A DNA stretch of 64,000 nucleotides. Source: Saussurea involucrata. Its lineage: Eukaryota > Streptophyta > Magnoliopsida > Asterales > Asteraceae. Under the pieces are notes generated by a model. The model searched no databases. It was not told the DNA's origin and worked only from the letters and a program-made list of their open reading frames with translations. The stretch lies in the NCBI GenBank assembly GCA_033807775.1, contig CM066315.1, forward strand, positions 60,294,820 through 60,358,819, read 5' to 3'. The first letter of the stretch is position 1. Every line of letters starts with the position of its first letter. This document shows, one piece after another, positions 32,501 to 47,500 of the stretch. A program made the translations under genes and the position numbers.

Positions 32501-35500
32501 GGTGAGCTAAGCCTATTTAGTCCCAAGACAACTGGACTTGTTTATATGCATACCTTTTTATCCTTGTCTATCATGCTTGGACAATGCACTTCTATTGTAT
32601 GATCTCCAAGCATACTTGTATATACTTTAAGATTCAGATAGTTGTATCCATTTGAACTTTTGATATGAGATGCGTTAGCTTCTTTTTAGTGATTACCCAA
32701 TCTGAATAGAATTAGGGTTTCTGTCAGTGTTAGGCATAAGCATGAAGCATCTTTCAGGTTTCATGATAGATCTATATGTTTTCTAATCATCTCTCACCAG
32801 ACTAAGCATCGTAGTGTTTGTCTTATCAACTGGTGACTCATTCGTTATAACTTGTAATGGGTCAACATAATGGGACTTGTGGATTGATGTAGTGGTTATG
32901 TTGTCTTAAGATAATGCAAAATTTTCATGCAATAAGATTCTATAAGCTTGTAATTATGTAACGACGATCTTCTAACCAAGTTTCCGATCTCTTAATTACT
33001 CTCTGGGTGAATCTCTTTCAACCTATTGATTAGGCAGAGTAGATGACATGAATCCTCTCACTTTTCAAACCAAAGAATTCCTTTATGCTATGTTCTACGG
33101 TGTTCTTCTTAAAGATTGACATCTATATTAGTAGTTAACACTTGCACTCTTCTCTATTTGAATCTCTGCTGTGTATGGATGATGCTTTTTCTTCTTTTCA
33201 GTTCAATGCACTGCTTTGAGGGTCCACAGTGGCTTCATTTGAAAAAAGGCAGAGAATGTTTTGCCAGAGGGCCGTTAATCAAAGTTGATCCTCTGGGCAG
33301 GTGTGCTGGGGTACTTGTGTATGGCCTACAAATGATAATACTCAAAGCTGCTGAGGTCTTGTCTGCTAGATTATCTTTTATCTTTGTCATTTCCATGCCA
33401 TTTTCTTATTGTTAATTATTGTAGTTTGATAATGTGCATCCCATTCTACTTACATTTACTTTGATATCATATAATTTTTCTTGCAAATTAGACGTTTGAT
33501 TTTTACATGTTTTCTATAACACGATGAATCTAAAATGGTAACATCTGTCATTTCCAACTTCCAACTTGACTGTACAGGTGCTTTATAGATCAAATCAAAG
33601 GTGTGCACAGGCTTAGGCTTAGCATTTTTATTTCAATTGCGTTGGTCTCTATATTGGTTTAAGATATGTACAATCTCCTTGGAAGAAGTATCTCAAATAT
33701 ATTAACTTATTATGACAAAATGACTACGAATCTCTATGAATGTAAATTCGAAAATCCTGAATCCACAATCAAATTACAGGTGCTGACATAACATTAGTTT
33801 ATGATTGAACCATTATCTTATATAATTTTTGTTCTCGAAGGATTTACTTGTCCACAATTTCACATAACCGAACCTTATCCCACATTTTCTATATCATAGG
33901 TAATGTGCTTTTACTGGTTCTTTTTTTTACATATTTTAAAAACTTATTGGATGCTTCAATCAACTTTTTGTTGACTTTACAAGTAGATTTTTTGTTTAAG
34001 AATACTTTTAAAACTGAAGATTATTAATTTATTTCTCATTAGAATCTTCATAATGGTTGACCATGTTACATAAGTGCTGCTTCTCTGTTACTTCTAACTT
34101 AGTATTGTTTCATGTTCGATACGTACCATTGTTTTCCTCATTTCATGATGTGTTGGATGCATATATCATAATCCATTTGTTTTAATCGTTAATCTCAAGA
34201 TTCTCATCTCCTTTTTTTTCTGGTCCCTGTGAGGACAACCTAGTGCAGCTGAAATGAGAATGGTTATATGTTTCTCTATGTATGTGGTCATTGCAAATTG
34301 TTAAATTGCTTTTCATTCTGCTATTTGGATGTTAGGCTGGGGGTTTGGCTGGCGATGATGGTGCGTCTAGTACTGGGGGATCAGTTTCTGCACGCATTCA
34401 GTCGTCATATATGATTAGCTTACGAGATCTGGATGTCAAACATGTCAAGGATTTTATATTCGTTCACGGTGAGAAGCTTTTTAGTTATGTTCTCTTTGGA
34501 CATATATTTTCTTCAAATGCATGTTTAAATATTTTTGTTATATACTGAATTTCTTATCATGAAGATGAAAATTATAACCTTATGCAGTTAAGTGAAGCAG
34601 ATAAAAAATAAACCATGAGTTTGTTGTTTTCTGCAGTGACTCTGTTCATTAATTCTTCATGTTGGCTAAAAAGCAGAATCATAACGACTTAAAATTGTTG
34701 AAGCTGCTGTTTCTTTTATTTTTTCTGCTATAAAAATGCGCAATGTAATATAACGTTCTTAGAACTGGTCCAAGTGTTTTGATCAATCTGTTGCAAATTA
34801 AACCAACCTGTTTTAATATCTAGCGAGTCTGAAGAAACTGCTTTGAACATATTAAAAGATCCCTAATGTACCACATGAGATCCGTTCTTCTTGATTTATT
34901 GGATATTAAGAGGCGAATTTTTTGGGGCAGATCATGCATAAATGCTGGTCCTGCGGAATGAATTCTTTAATTAATTTTGGCCGAGTCATGTTTTTTAAAG
35001 AGTGTGTTTGCATTAACGGTCAGTTTTTATGGAGTTTTTTGTTTCTTACTCCATTACGAGATTGATAGCATTCAGTTTACAGGTTACATTGAACCGGTGT
35101 TGGTCATCCTTCATGAGAAAGAACTCACTTGGGCTGGGCGTCTCCCTTATAAGCATCATACTTGTCAAATTTCTGCACTTAGTATCAGTACCACTTTGAA
35201 GCAGCATCCACTCATATGGTCTGCCACTGTAAGTTCTTATCCCACAACCTGTGCCTGAATCAATTACTTCTGCCGAGTTCTTGTGTATTCAATGAGCACT
35301 GAGCTCTCTTATATATATTTTTTAAATAGATGTGTGATTCTGGAACAAAAGAGTATACTATATATGATTGTGATTCTAAGATTTTAGCTTTTTAGTATAT
35401 GCATCTAACAGTTGCAAGTTCAATATCCACGAATGTGTAGCAGCTGCTACCCTGTTCATTTAGATTCTTTAAGGGTGCGTTTGGTACATTGGACAGGACA

Positions 35501-38500
35501 GAACAAGGATCACTGTCCCATGTTTGGCAGGACTTTTATGTGGAACAGACAGGAACAGAGTGGAACAAAGTAGAACAGGCCTGTTCCACCCCCGCACCAT
35601 GGAACAAGGTGGAACAGACTTATGTTTTACCAATATAACCACAAAGTAAAATCTATTTCTCTTCTAAAACATCAAATAAGCCTCCTATTTTATATTTTAT
35701 TTATTAATTAAATTTTATGTATTGTATTTTATGCTCTTTAAACTTTCAGTTTACTTTCCTCAAAAATTATTTTTATATGGCTTCTATGTTTTGATTAATT
35801 TATGTAAATTATTAAATACTAATAGTAAAAAATATAGAAAATGTTAGAAAATTGAAATTGGAAACTACATAACTTTTTTATTTGGGTGTCACTTTAATCG
35901 TTTTGAAGAAAACTTTCTAATTATTTATTTTGTTATAAAAGAATATTATTTCATTATAATTTAATAAATTACATAATTAATCAAAATATATAAAATATAT
36001 AAACAACTTATTAAGGGTAAATTGGTCGATATGATCTGTTTTGTTCTGTCCGGTTCTGTCTTACCAACGCAGCAACGCTGAACGACTGTCCTGATCTGTT
36101 CCGTCCTGTCTGCATACCTAACACACCCTAAAATTGAAAATAAGATGTCTTGAAAGTAGTTTGAGGATTTGAGCGTCTAAGATTGTCAGCATTTTCTGTT
36201 GTAGGTAGCTATAACTATTGTGGAAGCAGGAAGAATGATTTGCAAGTGGATATTAAATCCTGAATGAAATGCCAAACAAATAATTTTTGTGAAACTGAAT
36301 GAACAAGGCTAATCGTCAGTTCAGCTTTCATTCCTAGTATGCTGTACGCGTAGTCCTAGGATGGAACCCGGTTTAGTTCTTGCTTTTACATGAGCAAACA
36401 TTACATTGTTGTAACTATCAAAATCTTTCTACAATCTGAAATTATGAATCTGTTTTTTCATACAGTTTTTGAGTTGGGGCATAAGTGTTGTAACTGTGAA
36501 TTCATTCTAGAGGAAACATTCTCAGAAATTCAGAAATATGGGTAGGCTGCAATGCTGGTAGATGTGAATTATGATGGGATGATAGGATGTATCTGTAAAA
36601 TTTATCAATAAAAACACTCTTAAATATAACACCATCAATTTTATTGGTATGTTGAACATGTTGTATATCTATTGGATAGTTTAGACTGGTTCTGATTACA
36701 GTTTGAGTATAAAATCCTAGTTTTGCATGTTTTTTTCATAGGATGGCAGATATTGCTTACATTTCTAAAGAATTTCATATGTTTTGTGTATCAGAATCTT
36801 CCACATGACGCCTACAAGCTTCTTGCTGTGCCCTCTCCAATTGGTGGAGTCCTTGTCGTTTCTGCAAATACCATCCATTATCATAGTCAGGTAAATATCT
36901 TTCCATCGCAATGTTAATCCTTCTCTCCTATTTCCCAAGGAACATAAAAAAGCATTGAAAAAGACAAGGCAGAGTACTTTATCAATGATTTCAACCCCTA
37001 ATATCTCTGCTGGACGCCATCACTTACTTTTTGTAGTAATTAAATCTTGTATGATCTGCTTTTAAATTAGTAACTGCTCTTGTCCAGTCAGCATCGTGCA
37101 TATTGGCTTTGAACAATTATGCTGTTCCCGTGGATAGCAGGTCAGTTTTGATTTCACTTTCACATGCTTTTGGTCTCAACTCATTTATTCTTTTGCCATG
37201 TTTTCTACTTCTATTTTCTACTAATAGGTAGAATTCCAGCTTGCAACTAATTATTAACAGTCAAATTTTGAAAAGAACAATGTGTTAAAATATTAATTTT
37301 GATCAGTCACTTTAATAGAATTTTATTTCTCTAGTCCCTGACAGGCTGAACTTGAATGACATACAACTACGATTAATGTATATGTATTTAGTATCTTTAG
37401 ACATTAATGTAAGGCCAACTGTTTAACCTTGTTTGCTCTTTCATGCATCCGATACGTTGCGACGTTAAACATTCCTTTACCCACTTTTCAATGTTATACT
37501 GTTTAATCTCTTTTATGTTCATCTGGGTGAAGTGGTGGATGAGTAAAGCTAGTCTATGCACTTGGCTCAACACCAAAACATCTTTCATAATATAAACTTC
37601 CATATTATTTCAAAACCTGGTATGTATGCTTTATATTGGAGCTTGAGTAACATGCTTGCTAAAGTTGTGCATTTCAAACAACCAATTTTGCTGAAATTCT
37701 ATTCCAAGCCCTCTAAGGTACACATCTTGGGTGTTGGGAGTGAGGGTTGGACTTGTAGTCTCTCCTCCAAAGAGTGCTTAGTAAGGCTGTGATCTCTTTT
37801 TAAATGTTTTAATGGAACCTTCTTGCCTGCCAACCTCGGTACTTTAGTATGTCATATTTACATTAATCTTGTATGTGAGACTTGATGGATTCTGGAATTC
37901 TCATACATGGTGGACTACTAGTCAACTGCTGAAGACACATTCATAAATTAGAATGACTAGCCTGATATAATTAATAAGCTGTATGAATTGGAATTGTTTG
38001 ATATATCTGCTTCTTGTAATGCCCTCTAACTTGTTACATCGGTGTTTGCTGTGAATTTAAATGCATGTACATACATAGTATGTTGCTCTTTTTTTGGATA
38101 AATGTAACTTGCTCTTGCACACAAGGTAAAATGATTTATGACGTGTAGCCATTCATTGATTTATCAGTCAGGAGATGTCAAGATCGAGTTTTAGCGTGGA
38201 GCTTGATGCTGCGAATGCAACTTGGTTATCAAATGATGTTGCCATGCTGTCAACAAAATCTGGAGAACTACTTTTGTTGACACTTGTTCACGATGGGCGG
38301 TGGGTAACTTTCAGCCTATTATTTTGATCTTCCCTAACTTATAACAAATAGCTGCTGTTACTCTTACTACCGTTTCTAGTTGATTAACATGGGTTTGCTT
38401 ATGATTGTCTTTTTATTATTTTGTTTTAGCAAATGACACGAAATTCCAATTAGTTTTGCATTTTATATTGGAGTTCTTTTGTCAAGGACATTTATTATAG

Positions 38501-41500
38501 TCTAGGTTCTACTGTTCTATATTCTTCCAGGATCGTCTTCTACTCTTCTGCGTCCTCTGATCTTCATTCCACATCAACAACATCGTCTTCGAGCATCCTC
38601 TGAACATCATCTCCTTGTTTACGTGTTCTTCTCTTTGTATTCCAGCTTCATGCTCTACTTTTCACGTGACTTCCTCTGCACAGTGTGCACATACACATTT
38701 CTGTTCTCCGTCTCTTCTCTTCTCTTATAACATAGCGTGATATTGAACATAATAGTAGGGAATCTGCATTTATATTAAAATTGTATATTCTTATTTAATA
38801 CATAATATGTTATGGTATATGTATATAGAGGGAGGATGTAACGAGAGCAAAGTTAAAATAAGAAAACACTAACGACCAAATCACATGTGATTTTGCATTG
38901 AAATCACTTGCGATTACAGAACATGCTCAAAGAAAAGGTGTGCCGGTGACTTGGCCCGCGACCTCAGCCAAGGTCGTGCGAATCACATGTGACTTAGTGT
39001 AAAATCACACTTGATTCGGCCGTTCTCGTGATTATTATTTGGCCAATGTTCCCGTTTGAACCGGACTCTATGTATATGTGTATGTATATAATTCTAATTA
39101 TTATATGAATCATTATTTTTGGATCGGTATTTCAACACTTTACCATCGTGATAATCGCTATTTCCTATCACAAACCTGTCCGCTATTTCAGATATTGACG
39201 GCTGTAACATCACAGCTCTCACATTTCATAATAATCTCATAGATTCATGTGTTACAAATCTGTACTGCTGATTCTTTAAACTACAATATTTGGAGGAACA
39301 GAAGAATCAATATGACATACAATGCAGAGGAACGAACTGATAACAAATTTATGCATGAAGTAATTAAGATGCTTTGGTTTAGAGGCGTTTTAGCCACAAA
39401 ATGGGAACGCGAAGGATTGTGCAGAGTGCTGTTGTTTTGGATTCGTTGCCTTTTTGGTTTGCTGTGCAACATTTTAAACTTCAAATTTTATCTTTGCAGG
39501 ATTGTGCAGAAACTTGACCTTTCCAAGTCTAAAGCTTCAGTACTAACTTCGGTCAGCACTCATCCAACGAATATATCTCACTACAGAATCATTTATGTTT
39601 CTCAGTCTTTGCACTGTGTATTGAGGTTCCTTGTTTTACAGGGAATCACTACTGTTGGAAGCTCTTTCTTCTTTCTGGGGAGTCGTCTAGGAGATAGTTT
39701 GCTCGTGCAGTTCCATTGCGGATCAAGTTCCTCTATGTTGACTCCCAGTGCAAAGGAAGAGGTTTGTCGAGCATATGTTTTACTTTTGTGTCCCATGTTC
39801 TTACAGAGTAGGCAAAATGTTTGAAGCTTTTGCTCAAAATGTAAAAAACTCTAATCGATTCACAACTGACTGCTTGTTTTATCGTCTATAAGCATTTATT
39901 GTTGCTAAGCATCTGAAAACATTAATTTTGATAGATTTTTTATGGAGATTGATTTTTTTTTTGAAAAGCTCGTTTTGAGGGGCACTCATTTGGTGAGCTA
40001 ATATAGATGATTATCAAAAAAAGGCTATCAAATAATGTAGGGTCATAGTTGAGTTTCTATGGAATGGGTTAATGGAAAAAGTGGTGCAAATATTGGTTAA
40101 AATAGAAAAAGGAAAATGCTCATTTAATTTTTCGGCAAAAAAAACAGCCAAAGGGATCGTTTGGGATGGAGGAAGTATTGTATTTGTATGTTGGCCAATG
40201 TCTTAGTTGTCTACTTCAGTTCACTTAACATGCAGTTCCTATGTTGTATAAAAGGCTAGACAACATGTTTTTCTCAAGCCAAATTTCCAAGCCATTTGTG
40301 TTTCCTCACCTTATAAATAATTTGTTACTATATTTCTATCTTACAAGGTTGGTGATATTGAAGGCGATATCCCGTCAACAAAAAGATTGCGGAGATCTTC
40401 CTCTGATGCTTTGCAAGATATGGCAAATGATGAAGAACTTACCTTGTATGGCTCGGATCTGAACAATGCGCAGTCTGCCCAGGTTCATCATTTTCTACAT
40501 ATTCTAAATTCAACTTTGGATGGTTTTGGTCAAAGTACCATGATCCATTAGAAGTTTCTTAGGAAAACCTATTCTTAACATGCAGTACACTAAAAGCCTT
40601 GTATGCTTATCTATACTTCTGAAACCTGTCGGCATAACTCTTATTTCTACACTTTCTACCAAGAAAAGTACCTCCAAATGTATAGGATTGTTACTTCTGT
40701 ACCCTGTTGGTTCTTGTGGAACGTATAAGATTGTTACTTCAGTACCCTGTGATTCTTGTGGAACCATGTTGACTAGATTCATATTGTAGTGGCTCAGCTT
40801 ATTTGCTATTAATTGGTTTCATTGTGTACAATAACTAGATAAACGATTGAGGAAGTTCTGTTCACTTGATTCTAGATAAATTATTTCCTATTCTTCAGTT
40901 TAAACCTATATTCACCATGCAGTGTTTATGATATATCTTGTTTTTTTAATTATACAGAAAACATTCTCATTTACTGTGAGGGACTCGTTGATAAATGTTG
41001 GCCCTTTGAAAGACTTCTCCTACGGTTTACGAATGAATGCTGATCCGAATGCAACAGGGGTTGCTAAACAAAGTAATTATGAACTTGTGAGTTGTCTCTT
41101 TCTGTGGGTTGGCTACTGCAGTTATAATGTCAATTGTATGCATGAGAATTTCAATCTATATTTTTTTGTCCTTTTTGTGGCTATTGTTACATCAAATGCT
41201 TACAAGTCTACGTTACCTCAATCCTTATTTCTATTTTCAAAATGTCTTCAGGTGTGTTGTTCTGGCCATGGAAAGAATGGTGCTCTTTGCGTGCTGCAGC
41301 GGTCTATTCGTCCAGAAGTCATCACTCAAGTGTGTCCATCTACTTACTTTTCTCTTTAAGAGCTTGTTAAAATTTTGTTACATATTTTAGAATGTGCATG
41401 ACAATTCCATTATTCTCTGAAATCTCTATACGTTCTTCCTAGAGGTTATGAGTTATGACACATCTTCAGCTTGCAAATACCAAATTACCAACATCTATGT

Positions 41501-44500
41501 TCTCCGTCTTCTTTTGATAATGCCTCTAATGGCTACAAGTCCTACTAAACTAATGAACATTGGTGTTTTTCGAGATGGTACTTTTTGAGCCTACCTACAA
41601 ATACTTCCGCTTGGCCATCTGGATCCATGGCCCTTGATAACTGCTGTATCAACTATCTTTCTCTTTAGCTTTTGCATGAAACAAATCTTTCAATGTGGCT
41701 TCATGTCAATTAGTTTGTCATATGTATCTTTGTCTGTCTCCATCATTACATTTTTAGGCTTCTAATTTGCTTGTGTGCATTGCACCCATGTTTAGGCTTC
41801 AGTGTCTTGGTCAGATGGAGGGATGATTTTTGAAATTGTCATTAGTAGAACCCGGTCTTGTGTTTTATTGCAAGTGAAGTAACCTTGATTGTTTCTGTAC
41901 TTCCGCATTCATGCGAATTTACCATGCAATTTAGAAGTCTATGTATGTGAACCTCTTCATTTTGTAGGAAGCTATACCGGGCTGCAAGGGGCTTTGGACT
42001 GTCTATCACAAGAATTCACGCAATCAAGCTGAACATTCGAAAACAGCAGCTGAAGATGATGAGTATCATGCATATCTAATTATCAGTTTGGAAAGTCGGA
42101 CTATGGTAATCTGTTTTACATGTCATCTTTACTTCAGAACTTACATGCTTTTTTGCTTTGTTGTTGCTCTTTTTTTTCTGATTTAAAAGGATAGCAATTT
42201 GGTAGACAAAACATAAAAACCCTTAAAAATAATGTTACTATGCTTAAAGTAAGAATGAAGCTGATAATATAACGGACATAAATCATCAGTATGATCAACT
42301 ATAGCTACAGAGGATGAATACATGGAGACACCAACACCGAACAAAGGAGGTAATTCAAATCACACTTTTTTGTAAGGAAACCAGTATGTACCCAATGTTA
42401 TTAGGCAGAGGGGAAAACCATTGACGTGCTTCCCTTGGGAAATCTTAACATAGACATCAAAGCTATGTTGTCCTATCATAGTTGTTAAAAGCGCGCCCAG
42501 GCTTTGATGCTCACAAGGCTAAGGTCTTGAGATTCTTTAAAGCGGAGGTTAGGCGTATTCTTTAACAAGAGTTATTAACTACTTAGTCAAGCCCAAATAT
42601 TAAATAAGTTTTCTCATCGTCTCATCTCCTAGACTTCTTAAAAAAAGTTTTTAAAAAGATGACATAAGTCAAACCCTAATATTAAATACCCAATCCTTAG
42701 AACTTCAAGCCTCCGTCTCTATAAATACCCAAACCTCAAAACTTCTCCCTAATGGCTTACACTTTAAACCCTTTTCCCTTTTGCCTCTATCGAAGTACTG
42801 TTGGTTGTTGCATTGGAGGCTTGTACTTATATTTGAGTCGTGTGTAGATGTGCGTGTGTGTATATATATATATATTGATAAGTGTTGAGGCTTGTACTTA
42901 TATTTGAGTCGTGTGTAGATGTGCTTGTACTTATATTTGAGTCGTGTGTGTAGATTCCCTTTTGCCAAAGCCTCACTTCTAGCCTCCAAGACCTCTTTGC
43001 GCCAAAGTGCGTCTTGAGCCTCTAACAACTTTGTGTCCTATAAGGTAGTGTTTGGTACACAAACATGATTGGACGAGACCGGACATGACAGAACTGAAGA
43101 AGAGAGATACATGATTGGACAGAACTGTATGGGGAAACACTATGTTTTATTCGGTTTGGTAGAACACAATGAATTGGCAGAGGTGTGGTGGAGGTTGTTG
43201 CAACGACAATGGTGGTGGAGGCCAGTGGTAGTGGTAGCTGATGGTCGTGCGGGTGGTGGCTATTAAAACAATTGGTGGAGGTGGAGGTGGCCAAAAACGG
43301 TAATGGTGGAGGTGATGGGCAGTGGTGGCTTGTGGACGACGATGGTTGTGGAGTTGGTAAATGAGGTTGTTGTAGTGGAGGTGATCGTCGATGGTAGTTG
43401 GTGGTGGTGGCGGTGTTGGGCGGCGGTGGCGGTGTTGGGCGGTGGTGGCTATTAAAACAAATATCATATTAGGGTTATATCGAAAGAGGGTAGATTAGTA
43501 ACTTTTTAGGTTCTGTCCCATCTTGTTTTACTTATTCTGGTGGAACAAAAAAAGAGCCTTTTTGGTCCCACCCTGTCCCATCCAGTCCTTTGTCCCTGTC
43601 CCATGTTGCGGCAAACGTGGAACACTGACTTTTTGTCCTGTCCCATGTCCTCCAAACGTGGGACAATGAGTTTTGTCTTGTTCTGTTCAGTTCCATGTAC
43701 CAAACGTAGCCTAAAGAGTAAGGAACCTGACAGGTCCAATATTCATGTTTTAAAAGATATTTGTATTTCCCTTGCCTGTCAATGTTATTATCCTCAAAGT
43801 TTTGAAGAAATGCGTGCTCTTTTTCTTCCACACTTTTTTCTTTATCTTGAACATGCCATAAATACCAAGGAAGCACTTCACTCTTTTATGACATGAGTTA
43901 GGAATCCCTGAAATGAGTTAGGAATCCCTGAAATGAAGTATGGCATGTAAAGTTTAGACATACCTTTGATAGACGAGTAGAAATTATTATGCGACAAGAG
44001 TAAGTTGTGGGAGCTTTGTCAACACCCACTAGCTTTTCGGGAACTACAGAGCTGCATGGATATGCGGTGATGATATTCATAATCATGGAGTTATATGTTT
44101 TTTATCTGTCTAATGATACATGTCTATAATAGCAAGTTACCTTAGGGTGCGGTTGGTACACTGGACAGGACATAACAAAACAGGGATCAATATTCCACGT
44201 TTGGCAGGACTTTTAAGTGGAACAAACAGGAACAAAGTGGAACATGCGTATTCCACCCCACCCCATGGAACAAACCTATTTTTTTACCAATATAACCTCA
44301 AAATAGACCTAATTCTCTTCTAAAACATCAAATATGCCTTCCCCTTTACATTTTATTCATTTTTTTTTTAATTTTATCCATTGTATTTTATGCTCTTTAA
44401 ACTTTTACTTTACTTTCCTCAAAATATTATTTTTGTAGAAAAGGTATAAACTAAAAAATGAGACAAACTTATTATTTTGGTGTCATTTTAATCGTGTTGA

Positions 44501-47500
44501 CGAAAACTTTCTAATGTATTTTAGTATAGAAACATATAATTTATTAATCGAAGTATATAAAAAACTTATTAGGGGTAAATTGGTAAATTGGTCATTTTAT
44601 CTTTTCTGTCTAGTTCTGTCTTACAAAGCGCTGACAACTGTTCTGTTATGTTTTGTCTTGTTCTGTCCATCTTGTCTGGATACCAAACACACCCTTAAGG
44701 AACTGACACAGGAGGGGAGGGAATGGACCACAAGCTTAGTGCTCTGCCTTTCTTGTATTTGGACAAAATAAATATTTTATCAATATACACTCGTATTGAT
44801 AAAATGATTTGAACTACTAATTGGGGATTTCTCCCCATTTTTTAGCCAATGCTGAATCGAAACCGGTGCATTAGTGCTTGTGGATTGTTTACTCTATACG
44901 CGGTATCAAACACTACATATTTTGGAGGCATATAGCTGTCAAGTTGTTCACATGTTTAACACATGACCATTTTTTCTAAAGACTGATTTTGTTGCTATTA
45001 TATGTGCAGGTGCTACAGACAGTTAGTAATCTTGAGGAGGTCACGGAAAATGTGGATTACTTTGTTCAAGGAAGTACCATTTATGCTGGGAATCTTTTTG
45101 GAAGGTGAAATATTATTTGAATGATATGTTCAATTGTTCATAATCTGTTAAAGAGCTTAAGAGAAAACACTATTTAGTTGCATATGATATCACACATTAA
45201 AACAGGGACCAAATGCTTCAATTTACAGCTGACTATGAATAATCTTCTTTCAGCCATCGTCATTACCGACATTGGTCGAAGAGTTCTGTTCTTTGATATT
45301 CTTCACTTCTTCAACTATTGCATTTGCACCACCTTTTCCTTCTGTCATTATAATGTTAAGAACTGTAACATCATATGTTTACTTTGTGTCGATTAATTTT
45401 CATTAATATTACTATTATTGCTTTATGTGTACTTTATCATTCGTTTCACTTTGGTGTGTCTCTGAACTAGTTTATATTTGATAATCTGTTTTCTACGTAT
45501 CGTCAGAGCATTGAAATCTTTGCTTGTTATATTCTTTGGTTCACATTTAGTAGGACTACTTTTACAAGTTTGTTGCATTTCAATTAGGAGGCGAGTAATA
45601 CAAGTGTACTCTCGTGGTGCTCGGATTCTTGATGGTGCTTTCATGACTCAAGATCTAAGCTTCCGAGCTACGAGTTCTGAACCTGCTACGAATTCTCAGA
45701 ATTCAGCAGTGTCATCTGTCTCAATTGCTGATCCGTATGTACTATTGAGGATGACTGATGGAAGTATTCAGCTTCTTGTTGGAGGTACATCTATGTTGAC
45801 TGAGTTCTTTTACCATTCTATGTATAAAATGAAGTAATTTAACTAAAAAGGAAATGCGTCAAACAGTTTAGAAGTCATCCATATATACTCAAGTGTTTAC
45901 AAGTCATTCGATATAAGTTCTTTTAATCATATTTAAATTATTAATCATTTCTGAAATTCAAAAAAGATTGAATAAAAGTGTTGGCAGGTCAACCTGATGC
46001 GACCCATTTTGACATGCACTTAAAAAGTACTTTTTTACCCTAACCTGTTTGGATTCGATACGCAACCCACCTGTCCTACCCAATTTGCCACTTATAGACC
46101 ATCCATTTATAGTAGAATTCATCTACTTTGAGGTAAGATCTTAGTTGAAGTAGTTAAGCATATGTGCTTGTTTTTACAGGTATGTATCAATGCTTCAAAA
46201 TAATTGTGTATTGCAAAAAATGCTATGCCTCTTATTTTCAGCAAAATTGTATCCCTTCAAATAATTTGTTATACCCTGGGTCAAGAGGTCCTAATAGCGG
46301 TCAATAAGTCAGTAGTATGGTCAATAGTAGGTTTAGTATAAATAGGGGAAGAGATTAGAGGGAAGGCATTCTATTATGTTTTGTGAGTTCTTTAGGGCAG
46401 GAAACCGTTTCTGGGAGAGAACCAGGCCTCTCGAAAGCCTGTGTAGATTGTAACCTTTCGATTCATTCAATAATTCAACTGATTTTGACATCTGTGTATA
46501 CCATAATTGTGTATTGCAAATAATGTTATCCTCTTAACAATGATATATCAATTCTCTTACTATCTTCCTATTATTATTATCATTATATCCTTTTGGATTT
46601 ATGCAACCTCTATGTATTTTGTGTTGGACTTCTTGCATGTTATTCAAGTAAGGCGAAGCCTTTCTTCTTATCACTTTTGCTCTTCATATTCACAGATCCC
46701 TCCACATGCACCATGAGCATCAACAATTTGGCCGTATTTCAGAGCTCTAAGAAATCAATAACTGCCTGTACACTCTATCATGATAGAGGAACAGAGCCAT
46801 GGCTAAGAAAGACAAGTACCGATGCTTGGCTCTTGACTGGTGTTAGTGAGGCAATTGAAGGACCTGATGGTACACCTCATGATCAGGGTGATATATACTG
46901 TGTTCTTTGTTACGAGAGTGGCACCCTTGAAATATACGATGTGCCGAATTTCTCTTGTGTTTTTTCGGTGGACAGCTTTGTCTCAGGACGGATCTTTCTT
47001 GGAGATGACTTATTCCAGGAATCTTTAGATGATTCTCAAAAGTTATCTAGAAATAGTGAAGGGGCTGGGCATGGTAGGAAAGATAATAATCAGAACTTGA
47101 AGGTTGTGGAATTGGCAATGCATAGGTGGCCAGGAGAGAATACCCGTCCTTTCCTCTTTGGAATCTTGGCTGATGGGACCATTCTTTGTTATCATGCTTA
47201 CTTGTATGAAGGTTTAGAAAATGCTTCTAAAAGTGAAGTTGTTTCTATTCAAAGGTCTTCAAACCCAAGTGGGGCAAGTGCTTCAAGGCTTAAAAATTTG
47301 AGGTTCGCTCGTGTATCTTTGGATACATACACAAGAGAGGAGATGTCGGCTGAAACCCCATTTCCACGAATAACAATGTTCAAGAATGTTGGTGGTTACC
47401 CTGGTTTCTTCCTTTCTGGTTCAAGGCCTACCTGGTTCATGAAATTCAGAGAACGGCTTCGAATTCATCCACAGGTTACTCTCTCAGTTCAAAATCATTT

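Noticed and set aside
43147..43467. Pro/His-rich ORFs on the minus strand
   Set aside because: By-product of the GGTGG-rich block in a Harbinger-like element.
45960..46090. Possible repeat with GACCCATTTTGACATG-type words in intron 16
   Set aside because: No ends or second copy in the window.
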